Below, piece after piece: positions 1 to 6,089 of a stretch of 10,863 nt of DNA. The DNA is from Clostridium sp. CAG:221 (GTDB taxonomy: Bacteria; Bacillota; Clostridia; Clostridiales; Clostridiaceae): positions 26,763-37,625 of the forward strand of contig FR883417.1 in the NCBI GenBank assembly GCA_000435835.1. Reading direction: 5' to 3'. Position numbers and translations under genes: made by a program. Each line of letters begins with the position of its first letter. The stretch's first letter is position 1. The notes beneath the pieces were generated by a model. It saw only the letters and a list, made by a program, of their open reading frames with translations. It was not told the origin of the DNA and did not search any database.

Positions 1-91
1 TTTTAATTAAATGTATATGTAGCAAATTCTATAAATTTAAGATAATTAATTGAATAAAATTAAATTTTATAAAATTAAAAGGAGATAAAGT

Positions 92-568
92 ATGAAATTT
101 TATGATTTTTCAGCAAAAAAAATGAACGGGCAAGAAGTTAAGATGGAAGAATTTAAAGGTAAAGTTGTATTAATAGTTAATACAGCAAGTAAATGTGGAT
201 TAACACCACAATTTACTGAATTAGAAGAATTAAATAAGAAATATAAAGAAGAAGGTCTAGAAATTTTAGGGTTTCCTTGCAATCAGTTTGCAAATCAAGA
301 TAAAGGAAGCAATGAAGAAATACAAGAGTTCTGCTCTTTAAATTATGGAGTTACATTTAATATGTTCCAAAAGATCGAGGTAAATGGAGAAAATGCACAT
401 CCATTATATAAGTTCTTAAAAAATGAGAAAAAAGGTTTATTGAGTAAAGAAATTAAATGGAATTTTACAAAATTTCTTATTGATTCAGAAGGAAATGTAG
501 TTAAAAGATATGCACCTACAGTAAAGCCATTAAAAATTGAAGAGGATATTAAAAAATTATTAAAATAA
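92..568 (+). CDS. gpx: Cysteine-type glutathione peroxidase family protein (thioredoxin-dependent peroxidase)
   Basis: Cytosolic thiol peroxidase that reduces hydrogen or organic peroxides. The 158-residue length is normal for bacterial GPx. The catalytic tetrad is visible: Cys35 (NTASKCG), Gln65 (FPCNQF), Trp123 and Asn124 (KWNFTKF). Cys35 is encoded by TGT, so this is a cysteine and not a selenocysteine enzyme. Cys81 (EFCSLNYG) sits where non-animal GPx enzymes carry the resolving cysteine, which in known relatives lets thioredoxin rather than glutathione act as reductant. AGGAGA at 80-85 lies just before the ATG. It is the first gene of a run with a thioredoxin reductase, a thioredoxin and a second GPx, which supports the thioredoxin-dependent role. 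No convincing promoter could be picked in the AT-rich leader 1-79. The substrate preference is inferred. Confidence 0.92.
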   Translation: MKFYDFSAKKMNGQEVKMEEFKGKVVLIVNTASKCGLTPQFTELEELNKKYKEEGLEILGFPCNQFANQDKGSNEEIQEFCSLNYGVTFNMFQKIEVNGENAHPLYKFLKNEKKGLLSKEIKWNFTKFLIDSEGNVVKRYAPTVKPLKIEEDIKKLLK

Positions 569-588
569 TTATAGGTGGTAATGATAAA

Positions 589-1467
589 ATGAATGAAAGA
601 TATGATATTGCAATAATAGGAAGTGGACCAGCTGGAATATCAGCAGCATTAAATGCAAAGATAAGAAATAAAAGATTTATTATTTTTGGAAGTAATGAAA
701 TAAGTACAAAACTTGTAAAGGCTCATAAGATAAATAATTATTTAGGTTTTTATGGAAAAAGTGGAGTAGAAATAAGAGATGAATTTGCTAATCATTTAAA
801 AGCAATGGATATTGAAATAACAGAAGAAAAAGTGAATAGCATTTATGCTATGGGAGATTATTTTACTTTAATGGTAAATGACAAAATGTATGAAGCTACT
901 TCAATAATATTAGCTACAGGAGTTAATTTTGGTAAGCCATTTAAGGGGGAAGAAGAGTTTTTAGGTAAAGGGGTAGGATATTGTGCAACATGTGATGCTC
1001 CTTTATATAAAGATAAAGTCGTAACAATAATTGCTTATAATAAGCATGAAGAAGCTGAAGCAAATTTTATAGGAACAATAGCATCAAAAGTATATTATGT
1101 GCCAATGTATAAGCAAGAAATAGAAGTTGATTCATCTATTGAAATAATAAAGGATATTCCAGTGGAAATAGTAGGAGATAGTTCAGTTAAAAAACTTATT
1201 CTTAAAAATAGTGAAATTGAAACAGATGGGGTATTTATTTTAAGAGATAGTATATCACCAGGACAATTAGTTCCAGGTTTAAAAATTGAAAACAATCATG
1301 TAGAAGTTGATAGAACAATGAAAACAAATATTAAAGGTTGTTATGCTGCAGGAGATATAGTTGGTACTCCATATCAATATATTAAGGCAGCAGGAGAAGG
1401 AAATATAGCAGCATTATCAGCTGTGTCTTACATAGAACAAATAAAAAGAAAAAATAAAGAGGTATAA
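589..1467 (+). CDS. trxB: Thioredoxin reductase-like flavoprotein lacking NADPH motifs (probable ferredoxin-linked FFTR type)
   Basis: FAD enzyme that should reduce the thioredoxin encoded next door. Seen: the FAD-binding GSGPAG at residues 11-16, an ATG motif at 109-111, the redox pair CATC at 132-135, and the C-terminal FAD motif AAGD ending near 256. At 292 residues it is slightly short for a TrxB. Where ordinary TrxB has the NADPH fingerprint GGGNSA it reads IIAYNKHEEAEA (147-158). The HRRxxxR phosphate-binding motif is replaced by YYVPMYKQEI (about 169-178). Loss of both signatures is the hallmark of the ferredoxin-linked thioredoxin reductases described from Clostridium acetobutylicum, so I infer ferredoxin as electron donor. 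AGGTGG at 573-578 is the ribosome site. The gene lies 20 bp after gpx and 3 bp before trxA. Confidence 0.87.
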   Translation: MNERYDIAIIGSGPAGISAALNAKIRNKRFIIFGSNEISTKLVKAHKINNYLGFYGKSGVEIRDEFANHLKAMDIEITEEKVNSIYAMGDYFTLMVNDKMYEATSIILATGVNFGKPFKGEEEFLGKGVGYCATCDAPLYKDKVVTIIAYNKHEEAEANFIGTIASKVYYVPMYKQEIEVDSSIEIIKDIPVEIVGDSSVKKLILKNSEIETDGVFILRDSISPGQLVPGLKIENNHVEVDRTMKTNIKGCYAAGDIVGTPYQYIKAAGEGNIAALSAVSYIEQIKRKNKEV

Positions 1468-1470
1468 TTT

Positions 1471-1782
1471 ATGATGAAAGTAGTTAATAGTAATGAATTT
1501 AAAAGTGAAATTGAAAAAGATATGGTTTTAGTGGATTTTTTTGCAGAATGGTGTGGACCTTGCAAAATGATTTCACTAATATTGGATGAGTTACAAGCTG
1601 AATTTGAAGATAAAATTAACATAATAAAGGTTAACGTTGATAACAGTATGGATATTGCAGAACAATATAATATATCTAATATTCCTGCATTAGTATTATT
1701 AAAAAAAGGTCAAGAAGTTCAAAGATTAATAGGATTTTCACCTAAACAGGTGATTAAAGAAAATATTGAGAAACATTTATAA
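1471..1782 (+). CDS. trxA: Thioredoxin
   Basis: Small cytosolic disulfide reductant, 103 residues, the usual size. The active site WCGPCK has Cys28 and Cys31. The cis-proline is Pro72 in NIPALVLL, a Thr-to-Ala change from the common IPT that should not abolish function. Asp22 (VDFFAEW) matches the buried acid of the family. It probably carries electrons from the upstream reductase to the flanking peroxidases. AGAGG at 1458-1462 lies inside the end of the reductase gene. Two adjacent ATG codons (1471 and 1474) could both serve as start; the first has the better spacing. Co-transcription with both neighbours is very likely from the 3-bp and 15-bp gaps. Confidence 0.93.
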   Translation: MMKVVNSNEFKSEIEKDMVLVDFFAEWCGPCKMISLILDELQAEFEDKINIIKVNVDNSMDIAEQYNISNIPALVLLKKGQEVQRLIGFSPKQVIKENIEKHL

Positions 1783-1797
1783 GAAGGAGAAAAAATT

Positions 1798-2331
1798 ATG
1801 ATATATGATTTTAAAGTAAAAAAGACAAATGGAGAAGAAATACTTTTAGAAAAATATAAAGGAAAGGTTCTTTTAATAGTAAATACAGCAAGTGGATGTG
1901 GATTTACACCACAATATGAAGGGTTACAAAAGATTTATGATGAATATAAAGATAAAGGTTTTGAAATATTAGATTTTCCATGTAATCAATTTTTCCAACA
2001 AGCACCAGGAAGTGATGCTGAGTTATCAAGTTTTTGCAAATTAACATATGGAACAACTTTTGAAACTTTTGCTAAAATTGAAGTAAATGGAGAAAATGCT
2101 TCAGACTTATATAAGTTTTTAAAATCAGAAGCACCACAAGCAGAAGAAGATGAAGAATCAAAGTTATTATACGGAAAGCTTGAAGATCTAGGGTTTAAAA
2201 CTGATGGAGAAGATATAAAATGGAATTTTACTAAATTTTTAGTGGATAAAAATGGTAAGATTATTTCGAGATTTGCCCCAACATATGAACCTGAGAAATT
2301 AGCTTCAATAATAAATGATCTATTAAAATAA
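1798..2331 (+). CDS. Second cysteine-type glutathione peroxidase with an acidic insertion
   Basis: A paralogue of the gene at 92-568, 177 residues. The catalytic residues are Cys34 (TASGCG, TGT codon), Gln64 (FPCNQF), Trp142 and Asn143 (KWNFTKF); Cys80 is the likely resolving cysteine. Compared with the first copy it carries about 20 extra residues between roughly 112 and 138, rich in Glu and Asp (PQAEEDEESK, LEDLGFKTDGED), just before the tryptophan loop. Many bacterial GPx proteins have a longer loop here, so this copy may be the more ordinary one and the first the shortened one. AGGAGA at 1785-1790 is the ribosome site. It is the last gene of the redox operon; transcription probably ends at the hairpin at 2483-2523. 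Confidence 0.9.
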   Translation: MIYDFKVKKTNGEEILLEKYKGKVLLIVNTASGCGFTPQYEGLQKIYDEYKDKGFEILDFPCNQFFQQAPGSDAELSSFCKLTYGTTFETFAKIEVNGENASDLYKFLKSEAPQAEEDEESKLLYGKLEDLGFKTDGEDIKWNFTKFLVDKNGKIISRFAPTYEPEKLASIINDLLK

Positions 2332-2362
2332 ACTGTAGCGTGGGAATTATAGCATAATTATA

Positions 2363-2368
2363 TATAAT
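2363..2368 (+). promoter_or_regulatory. Possible -10 box upstream of the tandem-repeat region
   Basis: A perfect TATAAT sits about 25 bp before the outer stem of the repeat structure. No good -35 box is seen at the right distance (GTGGGA at 2340-2345), so an independent promoter for the putative RNA is only a possibility. Confidence 0.3.
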
Positions 2369-2390
2369 AGATAAAAGAATAAAGTGGCAA

Positions 2391-2480
2391 AACCTCATTT
2401 AGAGTAGTTACGGAGAACCGTACCATAAATAAGTGAATTTAGAGTAGTTACGGAGAACCGTACCATAAATAAGTGAGGTT
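2391..2480 (+). ncRNA. Candidate structured RNA built on a tandem repeat
   Basis: The closing stem AACCTCA (2391-2397) pairs with TGAGGTT (2474-2480). Between them lie two identical units, each able to fold as ATTTA/TAAAT outside and TACGG-AGAA-CCGTA inside. The result is a three-way-junction-like RNA with two identical arms, followed directly by a strong terminator. It could be an independent small RNA of about 150 nt or the structured 3' end of the peroxidase operon. I could not match it to a named riboswitch or RNA family. Confidence 0.45.
2397..2476 (+). repeat. Perfect 40-bp tandem direct repeat, two copies
   Basis: Units 2397-2436 and 2437-2476 are identical base for base, starting ATTTAGAGTAG and ending AAATAAGTGA. 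There is no spacer between them. Each contains the small inverted repeat TACGG-AGAA-CCGTA. Perfect identity suggests either a recent duplication or strong constraint on both arms. Confidence 0.95.
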
Positions 2481-2482
2481 TA

Positions 2483-2523
2483 TAGCTTTAGGCATTGATA
2501 TAACTTGCCTAAGGCTATTTTTA
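2483..2523 (+). terminator. Intrinsic terminator after the redox operon and repeat structure
   Basis: A 12-bp stem, TAGCTTTAGGCA (2483-2494) with TGCCTAAGGCTA (2506-2517), has one G-U pair and an 11-base loop. It is followed by TTTTTATTATT. This is a strong Rho-independent signal on the plus strand. Confidence 0.85.
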
Positions 2524-2689
2524 TTATTGAAAATACCGTATTATAAGTAATATTTCAAATTATAATTTGTCTGTAAGTTTATATAATAAATAATTTTTAC
2601 ATTTATTTTTTATAAAAATTTATATTGATGTATGATATAAAAAATGGAATTATATATTATGATAATAATAAAGATGAAATAAAATCAAA

Positions 2690-3193
2690 ATGATTATAAA
2701 GGGAGTGAGGTCGATAGATAAAACTTATAAAACAAGTGAAGTAGCTAAGTTGATAGGAATACATTCAAATACTGTACGTATGTATGAGGATTTAGGGTTA
2801 ATATCAAAACCTATTAGAAAAGACAATGGGTATCGTGTATTTACAGATTTGCATATATATCAACTTAAGTTAGCACGTAAAGCTTTTGAGGTTGAAGTTC
2901 TGCAAAATGGATATAGGATTTATACCTATGAAGATATCCAACGCTTAAAGGTTATTCGTTCTCTTAAATGTGGTAATTACTCTCTTTCTGCTATACTTAG
3001 AATGCTTAATAAATTATCAGAGCATAATGAAGCTGATATTAACGAGGTATTAAATTCACCTAATGAAAATGAAGATATTATTTCAGTATGTGATAAGCTT
3101 ATAATTTCTTTGAATTTAGCTATTCAAAATGCTGAGGAGATATTAGAAATGTTATATGAAATGAAAAGAAAATATTCAAACCCTCCACTTTAA
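2690..3193 (+). CDS. MerR-family regulator, apparent fusion of two MerR proteins
   Basis: DNA-binding regulator of the MerR class, 167 residues, presumably controlling the ABC exporter that follows. The helix-turn-helix is YKTSEVAKLIGIHSNTVRMYEDLGLI (13-38), written here in part: YKTSEVAKLIGIH then NTVRMYEDLGLI. The wing motif occurs twice: NGYRVFTD at 46-53 and NGYRIYTY at 73-80. Ordinary MerR proteins have one wing. The first half (to about LARKAFEVEVLQNG) resembles one clostridial MerR type. The part from the second wing on (EDIQRLKVIRSL, then a helical dimerisation region ending NPPL) resembles another, often next to ABC transporters. The frame is open throughout. The start is uncertain: ATG 2690 lacks a clear ribosome site, while GGGAGTGAGG at 2701-2710 sits before an ATA at 2714. 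Confidence 0.8.
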   Translation: MIIKGVRSIDKTYKTSEVAKLIGIHSNTVRMYEDLGLISKPIRKDNGYRVFTDLHIYQLKLARKAFEVEVLQNGYRIYTYEDIQRLKVIRSLKCGNYSLSAILRMLNKLSEHNEADINEVLNSPNENEDIISVCDKLIISLNLAIQNAEEILEMLYEMKRKYSNPPL

Positions 3194-3224
3194 CACCAGA
3201 CTTTTGTTTGGTGTTATTATTTTT
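3192..3224 (+). terminator. Terminator-like hairpin between MerR gene and ABC ATPase gene
   Basis: AACACCAGAC (3192-3201) pairs with GTTTGGTGTT (3206-3215) around a TTTT loop, with one G-U pair, followed by ATTATTTTT. It overlaps the MerR stop codon. It would end or attenuate MerR transcription ahead of the transporter genes. Confidence 0.7.
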
Positions 3225-3249
3225 ACATCAAAAAAAGGAGGATATAAAA

Positions 3250-3969
3250 ATGGAGTATGTAATTAAGGTAGAAAAATTATCAAAAAGCTATAAAAGTTGT
3301 GTAGCGGTAGAGAATTTAAGCTTTGCAGTAAAAAAAGGAACTGTATTTGGGTTACTTGGAGCTAATGGAGCAGGTAAGAGTACAAGTATTGAATGTATAC
3401 TTGGAACTAAAAAGATATATAAGGGGGGAGTTTCAATACTAGGATTAAATCCAATATCTAATCGTAAAGAGGTATTTGAAAGAGTTGGAGTTCAGTTTCA
3501 AGAAGCTAATTATCAAGAAAATATAAGAGTTGAAGAGCTTTGTGAAATGACAGCATCACTTTATAAAAATCCAGCTAATTATAAGGAATTATTACAAAGG
3601 TTCGGAATTGAAGAAAAAAGTAAAACTTTAGTAAAGGCGCTGTCAGGAGGAGAAAAGCAAAGATTGTTTATTATACTTGCACTTATTCCTAATCCAGAAG
3701 TAGTATTTTTAGATGAGCTTACAACTGGACTTGATGCAAGAGCGAGAAGAGATGTATGGCAAATATTAAAAGACCTAAAGGAAAAAGGTTTAACAATTAT
3801 GTTAACTTCACATTTTATGGATGAGGTAGAAGAATTATGTGATATTATTTGTATTCTAAAAAAAGAAAAGGTAGTATTTCAGGGAACAGTTAAAGAGGCT
3901 ATTAAAGCAAGCCCTTATGAAAAATTAGAAGATGCATATCTTTGGTACACTGATAAGGAGGTAATGTAA
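3250..3969 (+). CDS. ABC transporter ATP-binding protein
   Basis: Cytoplasmic ATPase subunit that powers the permease encoded next. With the start at ATG 3250 it has 239 residues. Walker A is GANGAGKST (37-45), the Q-loop glutamine is at 82 or 84 (GVQFQE), the signature is LSGGEKQR (131-138), Walker B is VVFLDE (151-156) and the H-loop histidine is His188. The usual DEPTTGLD reads DELTTGLD, a tolerated change. The ATG at 3250 is chosen because AAGGAGG at 3236-3241 precedes it; the frame extends upstream to TTG 3208, but that stretch lies in the terminator hairpin. The sequence is of the general exporter type (drug, lipid or peptide export); the substrate cannot be read from it. Confidence 0.93.
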   Translation: MEYVIKVEKLSKSYKSCVAVENLSFAVKKGTVFGLLGANGAGKSTSIECILGTKKIYKGGVSILGLNPISNRKEVFERVGVQFQEANYQENIRVEELCEMTASLYKNPANYKELLQRFGIEEKSKTLVKALSGGEKQRLFIILALIPNPEVVFLDELTTGLDARARRDVWQILKDLKEKGLTIMLTSHFMDEVEELCDIICILKKEKVVFQGTVKEAIKASPYEKLEDAYLWYTDKEVM

Positions 3970-3970
3970 T

Positions 3971-4714
3971 ATGAAGTCATTTAATACAATGTTAAAAACA
4001 GAGTTGAAGTTGTCATTAAGAGGAATGGACATGGTCATATTTGCTATATGTATGCCTATAGTTGTACTTGTAGTAATAGGAGTTATTTATGGAAATAAGC
4101 CTGCTTTTGAAGGGGCAAATTATACATTTTTAGAGCAATCATTTGGAGCAATAACATCTATTGCAATTTGTGCTGGAGGAGTTATGGGCTTACCTTTAGT
4201 AGTTTCAGATTATAGAAGTAAGCATATTTTAAAGCGATTTAAAGTAACACCTGTTGATCCAATAGTTATATTACTAGTAGAAGTTACTATATATGCTCTA
4301 TACTCTTTAGTATCTATGAGTTCATTATTTTTAGTAGCTAAACTTTTCTTTAAATTTAATATGCAAGGAAATATTTTTAACTTCATTTTAGGATGGCTAC
4401 TTGTTATGATTTCAATGTTTAGTATTGGAATTATGGTTGGTGGTATATCAAAAGATTCAAAAATTGCAGGAGTTATAGCAAGTGTGTTATATTTTCCTAT
4501 GCTTATATTTTCAGGGGCAACAATACCATATGAGGTTATGCCAAATATAATGAAAAACATAGTAGATGTATTTCCACTTACACAAGGAATAAAAATACTA
4601 AAATCAGCAATTTTAGGACAATCTGTTGAGAATATTATAATACCAATAGTTATTATGTTGATAATAACTGCTATTTGTTCAGCAGTTGCAATTAAGTGCT
4701 TTAAATGGGAATAA
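3971..4714 (+). CDS. ABC-2 type permease
   Basis: Integral membrane subunit of the exporter, 247 residues. About six hydrophobic segments are visible, near residues 21-40, 58-80, 97-127, 137-160, 165-187 and 222-242. The loop between segments two and three holds YRSKHILKRFKVTPVDP, the basic cytoplasmic stretch typical of ABC-2 permeases that touches the ATPase. The segment ending FSGATIPYEVMP is also a family feature. AAGGAGG at 3955-3961 lies inside the end of the ATPase gene, and only one base separates the two genes, so they are translated from one message. Nearby MerR control suggests induction by an exported toxic compound, but this is inference. Confidence 0.9.
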   Translation: MKSFNTMLKTELKLSLRGMDMVIFAICMPIVVLVVIGVIYGNKPAFEGANYTFLEQSFGAITSIAICAGGVMGLPLVVSDYRSKHILKRFKVTPVDPIVILLVEVTIYALYSLVSMSSLFLVAKLFFKFNMQGNIFNFILGWLLVMISMFSIGIMVGGISKDSKIAGVIASVLYFPMLIFSGATIPYEVMPNIMKNIVDVFPLTQGIKILKSAILGQSVENIIIPIVIMLIITAICSAVAIKCFKWE

Positions 4715-4786
4715 AAATGATACATTTGTAGCTGTTATTAAATTTATTAGAATAAATACTACATCATAGTAAGTGTTAATTTATAG

Positions 4787-4792
4787 TATAAT
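4787..4792 (+). promoter_or_regulatory. Possible -10 box of the LD-carboxypeptidase remnant
   Basis: TATAAT lies 24 bp before the remnant's ATG and its AGAGGGGG ribosome site (4801-4808). No good -35 box is seen. The remnant's expression signals therefore look partly preserved. Confidence 0.35.
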
Positions 4793-4815
4793 AGTTATAA
4801 AGAGGGGGCTAAAAT

Positions 4816-5048
4816 ATGTTAAATTTAATAAAGCCACCTGCTCTTAAAAGAGGAGATAAAATGGATATTCAGATACAACAGTGGCACATATGATGTGTTT
4901 AAGAGCAGGAGTATCTAGTTTTTATGGTCCAGCCATTTTATCAGAGTTTGCTGAAAATGTTAAAATGTTTGATTATACAAAGCATTGGGTTAATATAGTA
5001 TTGTTTAATACAGAGCGAATAGGAGAAATTTATTCATCAGATAAATGA
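4816..5048 (+). pseudogene. LD-carboxypeptidase (peptidase S66, MccF/LdcA-like) remnant
   Basis: The start is intact: ribosome site AGAGGGGG, then MLNLIKPPALKRGDK, a typical S66 opening. From about 4863 the homology continues in another frame as GYSDTTVAHMMCLRAG, then SSFYGPAILSEFAENV and onward to a TGA at 5046-5048. GYSDTT contains the serine that is the family nucleophile. S66 proteins are around 300 residues or more; here roughly a hundred residues between the opening and the GYSD motif are gone, as is the C-terminal half with the Glu and His of the catalytic triad. The reading frame also shifts at the junction. It cannot make an active enzyme. Confidence 0.82.
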
Positions 5049-5240
5049 AAAATGTAAAATGAAAAATTAAAAATTGAGGAACTTAGTTAATGATGAATTA
5101 TGAGTGATGAATGATGAATTGAGGAATAAACTCAAAGAGTTTAGATGAATTAAAGATGTAAAATTAGTGAATAGAGAAGTAATAGGTAGAGAGAAATATC
5201 TTTAGTTATTGCTTCTTTTTATATATTTAAGATTTAAAAA
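5040..5240 (+). repeat. Dispersed repeat, long copy, with low-complexity ATGATGAAT stretch
   Basis: It starts GATAAATG and contains AAATGAAAAATTA, then about 90 bp of simple repeats (variants of ATGATGAATT) with a small hairpin AAACTC-AAA-GAGTTT at 5128-5142. It resumes with GTGAATAGAGAAGTAATAG and a terminator hairpin. The same beginning and end occur at 7745-7842 without the central stretch. Nothing coding is seen in 5049-5160. Confidence 0.7.
5175..5220 (+). terminator. Terminator hairpin of the dispersed repeat (copy 1)
   Basis: AGAAGTAATAG (5175-5185) pairs with TTATTGCTTCT (5206-5216), with two G-U pairs and a 20-base loop, followed by a run of T. Confidence 0.65.
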
Positions 5241-5379
5241 AATATGATACAATTACATTAAATGGAATATAAATTAAAATTCATACTAAAGATAATTACA
5301 AGGGAATATATGCTACAATTGATCCATTTATATGTACTATAATATGTTACTATATAATTTTATAAATGAGGGAGAAAAT
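5221..5379. other. AT-rich spacer with no recognisable gene
   Basis: Short frames exist in this spacer but none has a ribosome site or a recognisable sequence. It separates the repeat from the ASCH remnant. A GGGAG at 5369-5373 belongs to the remnant's start. Confidence 0.6.
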
Positions 5380-5614
5380 ATGAGTGAAAAAGAAATAATA
5401 GTTAATAACTTTTGGAAAGAATTTTTACTGCAAACAAATAGAGCTAAGGATACTTAGTTTCTTTTTTAGCGAAGGAAATGAACTAGGATATACATTTACA
5501 GAAGATATGCCTAAAATAAATTTTGCAATAAAGAATAATTGCACATGTGTTTTAGAAACTAAGACAGTTGATGGGTTAAGAGAATCTGTAGAGTATCTTA
5601 GAAAATATCTGTAG
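5380..5614 (+). pseudogene. ASCH-domain protein remnant, middle deleted
   Basis: After a ribosome site (GAGGGAG, 5367-5373) the frame reads MSEKEIIVNNFWKEFL then LQTNRAKDT and stops at TAG 5455-5457. This matches the opening of small ASCH-domain proteins. In a second frame from about 5459 it reads FFFSEGNELGYTFTEDMP, which matches their C-terminal end. About a hundred central residues, including most of the presumed RNA-binding domain, are missing. The second frame then runs on through KINFAIKNNCTCVLE and TVDGLRESVEYLRKYL to TAG 5612-5614; I do not recognise this tail, and it may come from yet another gene. The family assignment rests on remembered sequence patterns, not a search. Confidence 0.55.
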
Positions 5615-5665
5615 AGATTGGTTGGGGCATAAAAAACTATAGATAAATATGAAGTAAATATAAGG

Positions 5666-5715
5666 CTGCACTTATGGTTGATATTGAAAATATATAACCT
5701 TAAGTGCAGTTTTAT
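5666..5715 (+). terminator. Long terminator hairpin between two convergent gene remnants
   Basis: CTGCACTTA (5666-5674) pairs with TAAGTGCAG (5701-5709). Inside, GGTT pairs with AACC and ATATT with AATAT, so almost the whole 44 bases fold. TTTTAT follows on the plus strand. Confidence 0.8.
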
Positions 5716-5717
5716 AA

Positions 5718-5993
5718 TTATGGTTTTAATATTACCTTGATACAGTTATCTAATTTACTATGAAATATATCATAAGCATACTTACCTTCAGATAATGAAA
5801 GTTTATGGGTTATAATAATCTGCATTATCTACACCCCAATAAGATGTTGGTAGAACATCAGTGAGAAAAAGAACTTGCTCATCAGATAATTCTTCAGGAA
5901 CTTTTATAGGTCCTACATTAGCTTTTTTATTGTGGGATCAGCTACATCGCGAACATTTACATTTTTAATTCCTTCATATACAATAGCTTTCAA
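5718..5993 (-). pseudogene. Zinc-dependent alcohol dehydrogenase remnant in three pieces
   Basis: On the minus strand a TTG start at 5993 follows a GAAGG-type ribosome site and reads LKAIVYEGIKNVNVRDVADP, the typical N-terminus of medium-chain zinc dehydrogenases (members run to about 390 residues). The frame then changes to ANVGPIKVPEELSDEQ, then VLFLTDVLPTSYWGVDNAD, a mid-protein segment. It changes again to IITHKLSLSEGKYAYDIF, then HSKLDNCIKVILKP and the stop at 5718-5720. So two internal stretches, about 110 and about 140 residues, are gone, including the zinc-binding cysteines and the GxGxxG NAD fold. The order of the three pieces is kept. It cannot be an active enzyme. Confidence 0.85.
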
Positions 5994-6089
5994 TAATATA
6001 CCTTCTACATATATCAAAATTTATGTATAATATAGTTTTATCTATGCTAAGTTAAAATATTCTAACAAGGGATTATAAAGCTAAAATTG

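Noticed and set aside
92..568. Selenocysteine glutathione peroxidase
   Set aside because: The active-site codon is TGT, not TGA, in both GPx genes.
2397..2476. Tandem repeat as a CRISPR array
   Set aside because: Only two units, no spacers between them, and no cas genes nearby.
2391..2480. Guanidine-II (mini-ykkC) riboswitch, because of two hairpins with ACGG
   Set aside because: In that riboswitch the ACGR lies in the loop; here ACGG is in the stem and the loop is AGAA. No guanidine-related gene follows.
3208..3249. Upstream TTG start for the ABC ATPase
   Set aside because: It lies inside the right arm of a terminator hairpin without a ribosome site; ATG 3250 has AAGGAGG at proper distance and fits the family's N-terminus.
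4210..4725. Minus-strand open frame of 171 codons opposite the permease gene
   Set aside because: It mirrors the codon structure of the clear ABC-2 permease, has no ribosome site and no recognisable sequence.
4723..4766. Inverted repeat TGTAG...CTACA after the permease gene as a terminator
   Set aside because: Stems are short and interrupted and no T-run follows, so it is not convincing.
4816..5048. Programmed frameshift joining the two LD-carboxypeptidase frames
   Set aside because: About a hundred residues and the whole C-terminal half are missing, so a frameshift would not restore an enzyme; no slippery site is seen at the junction.
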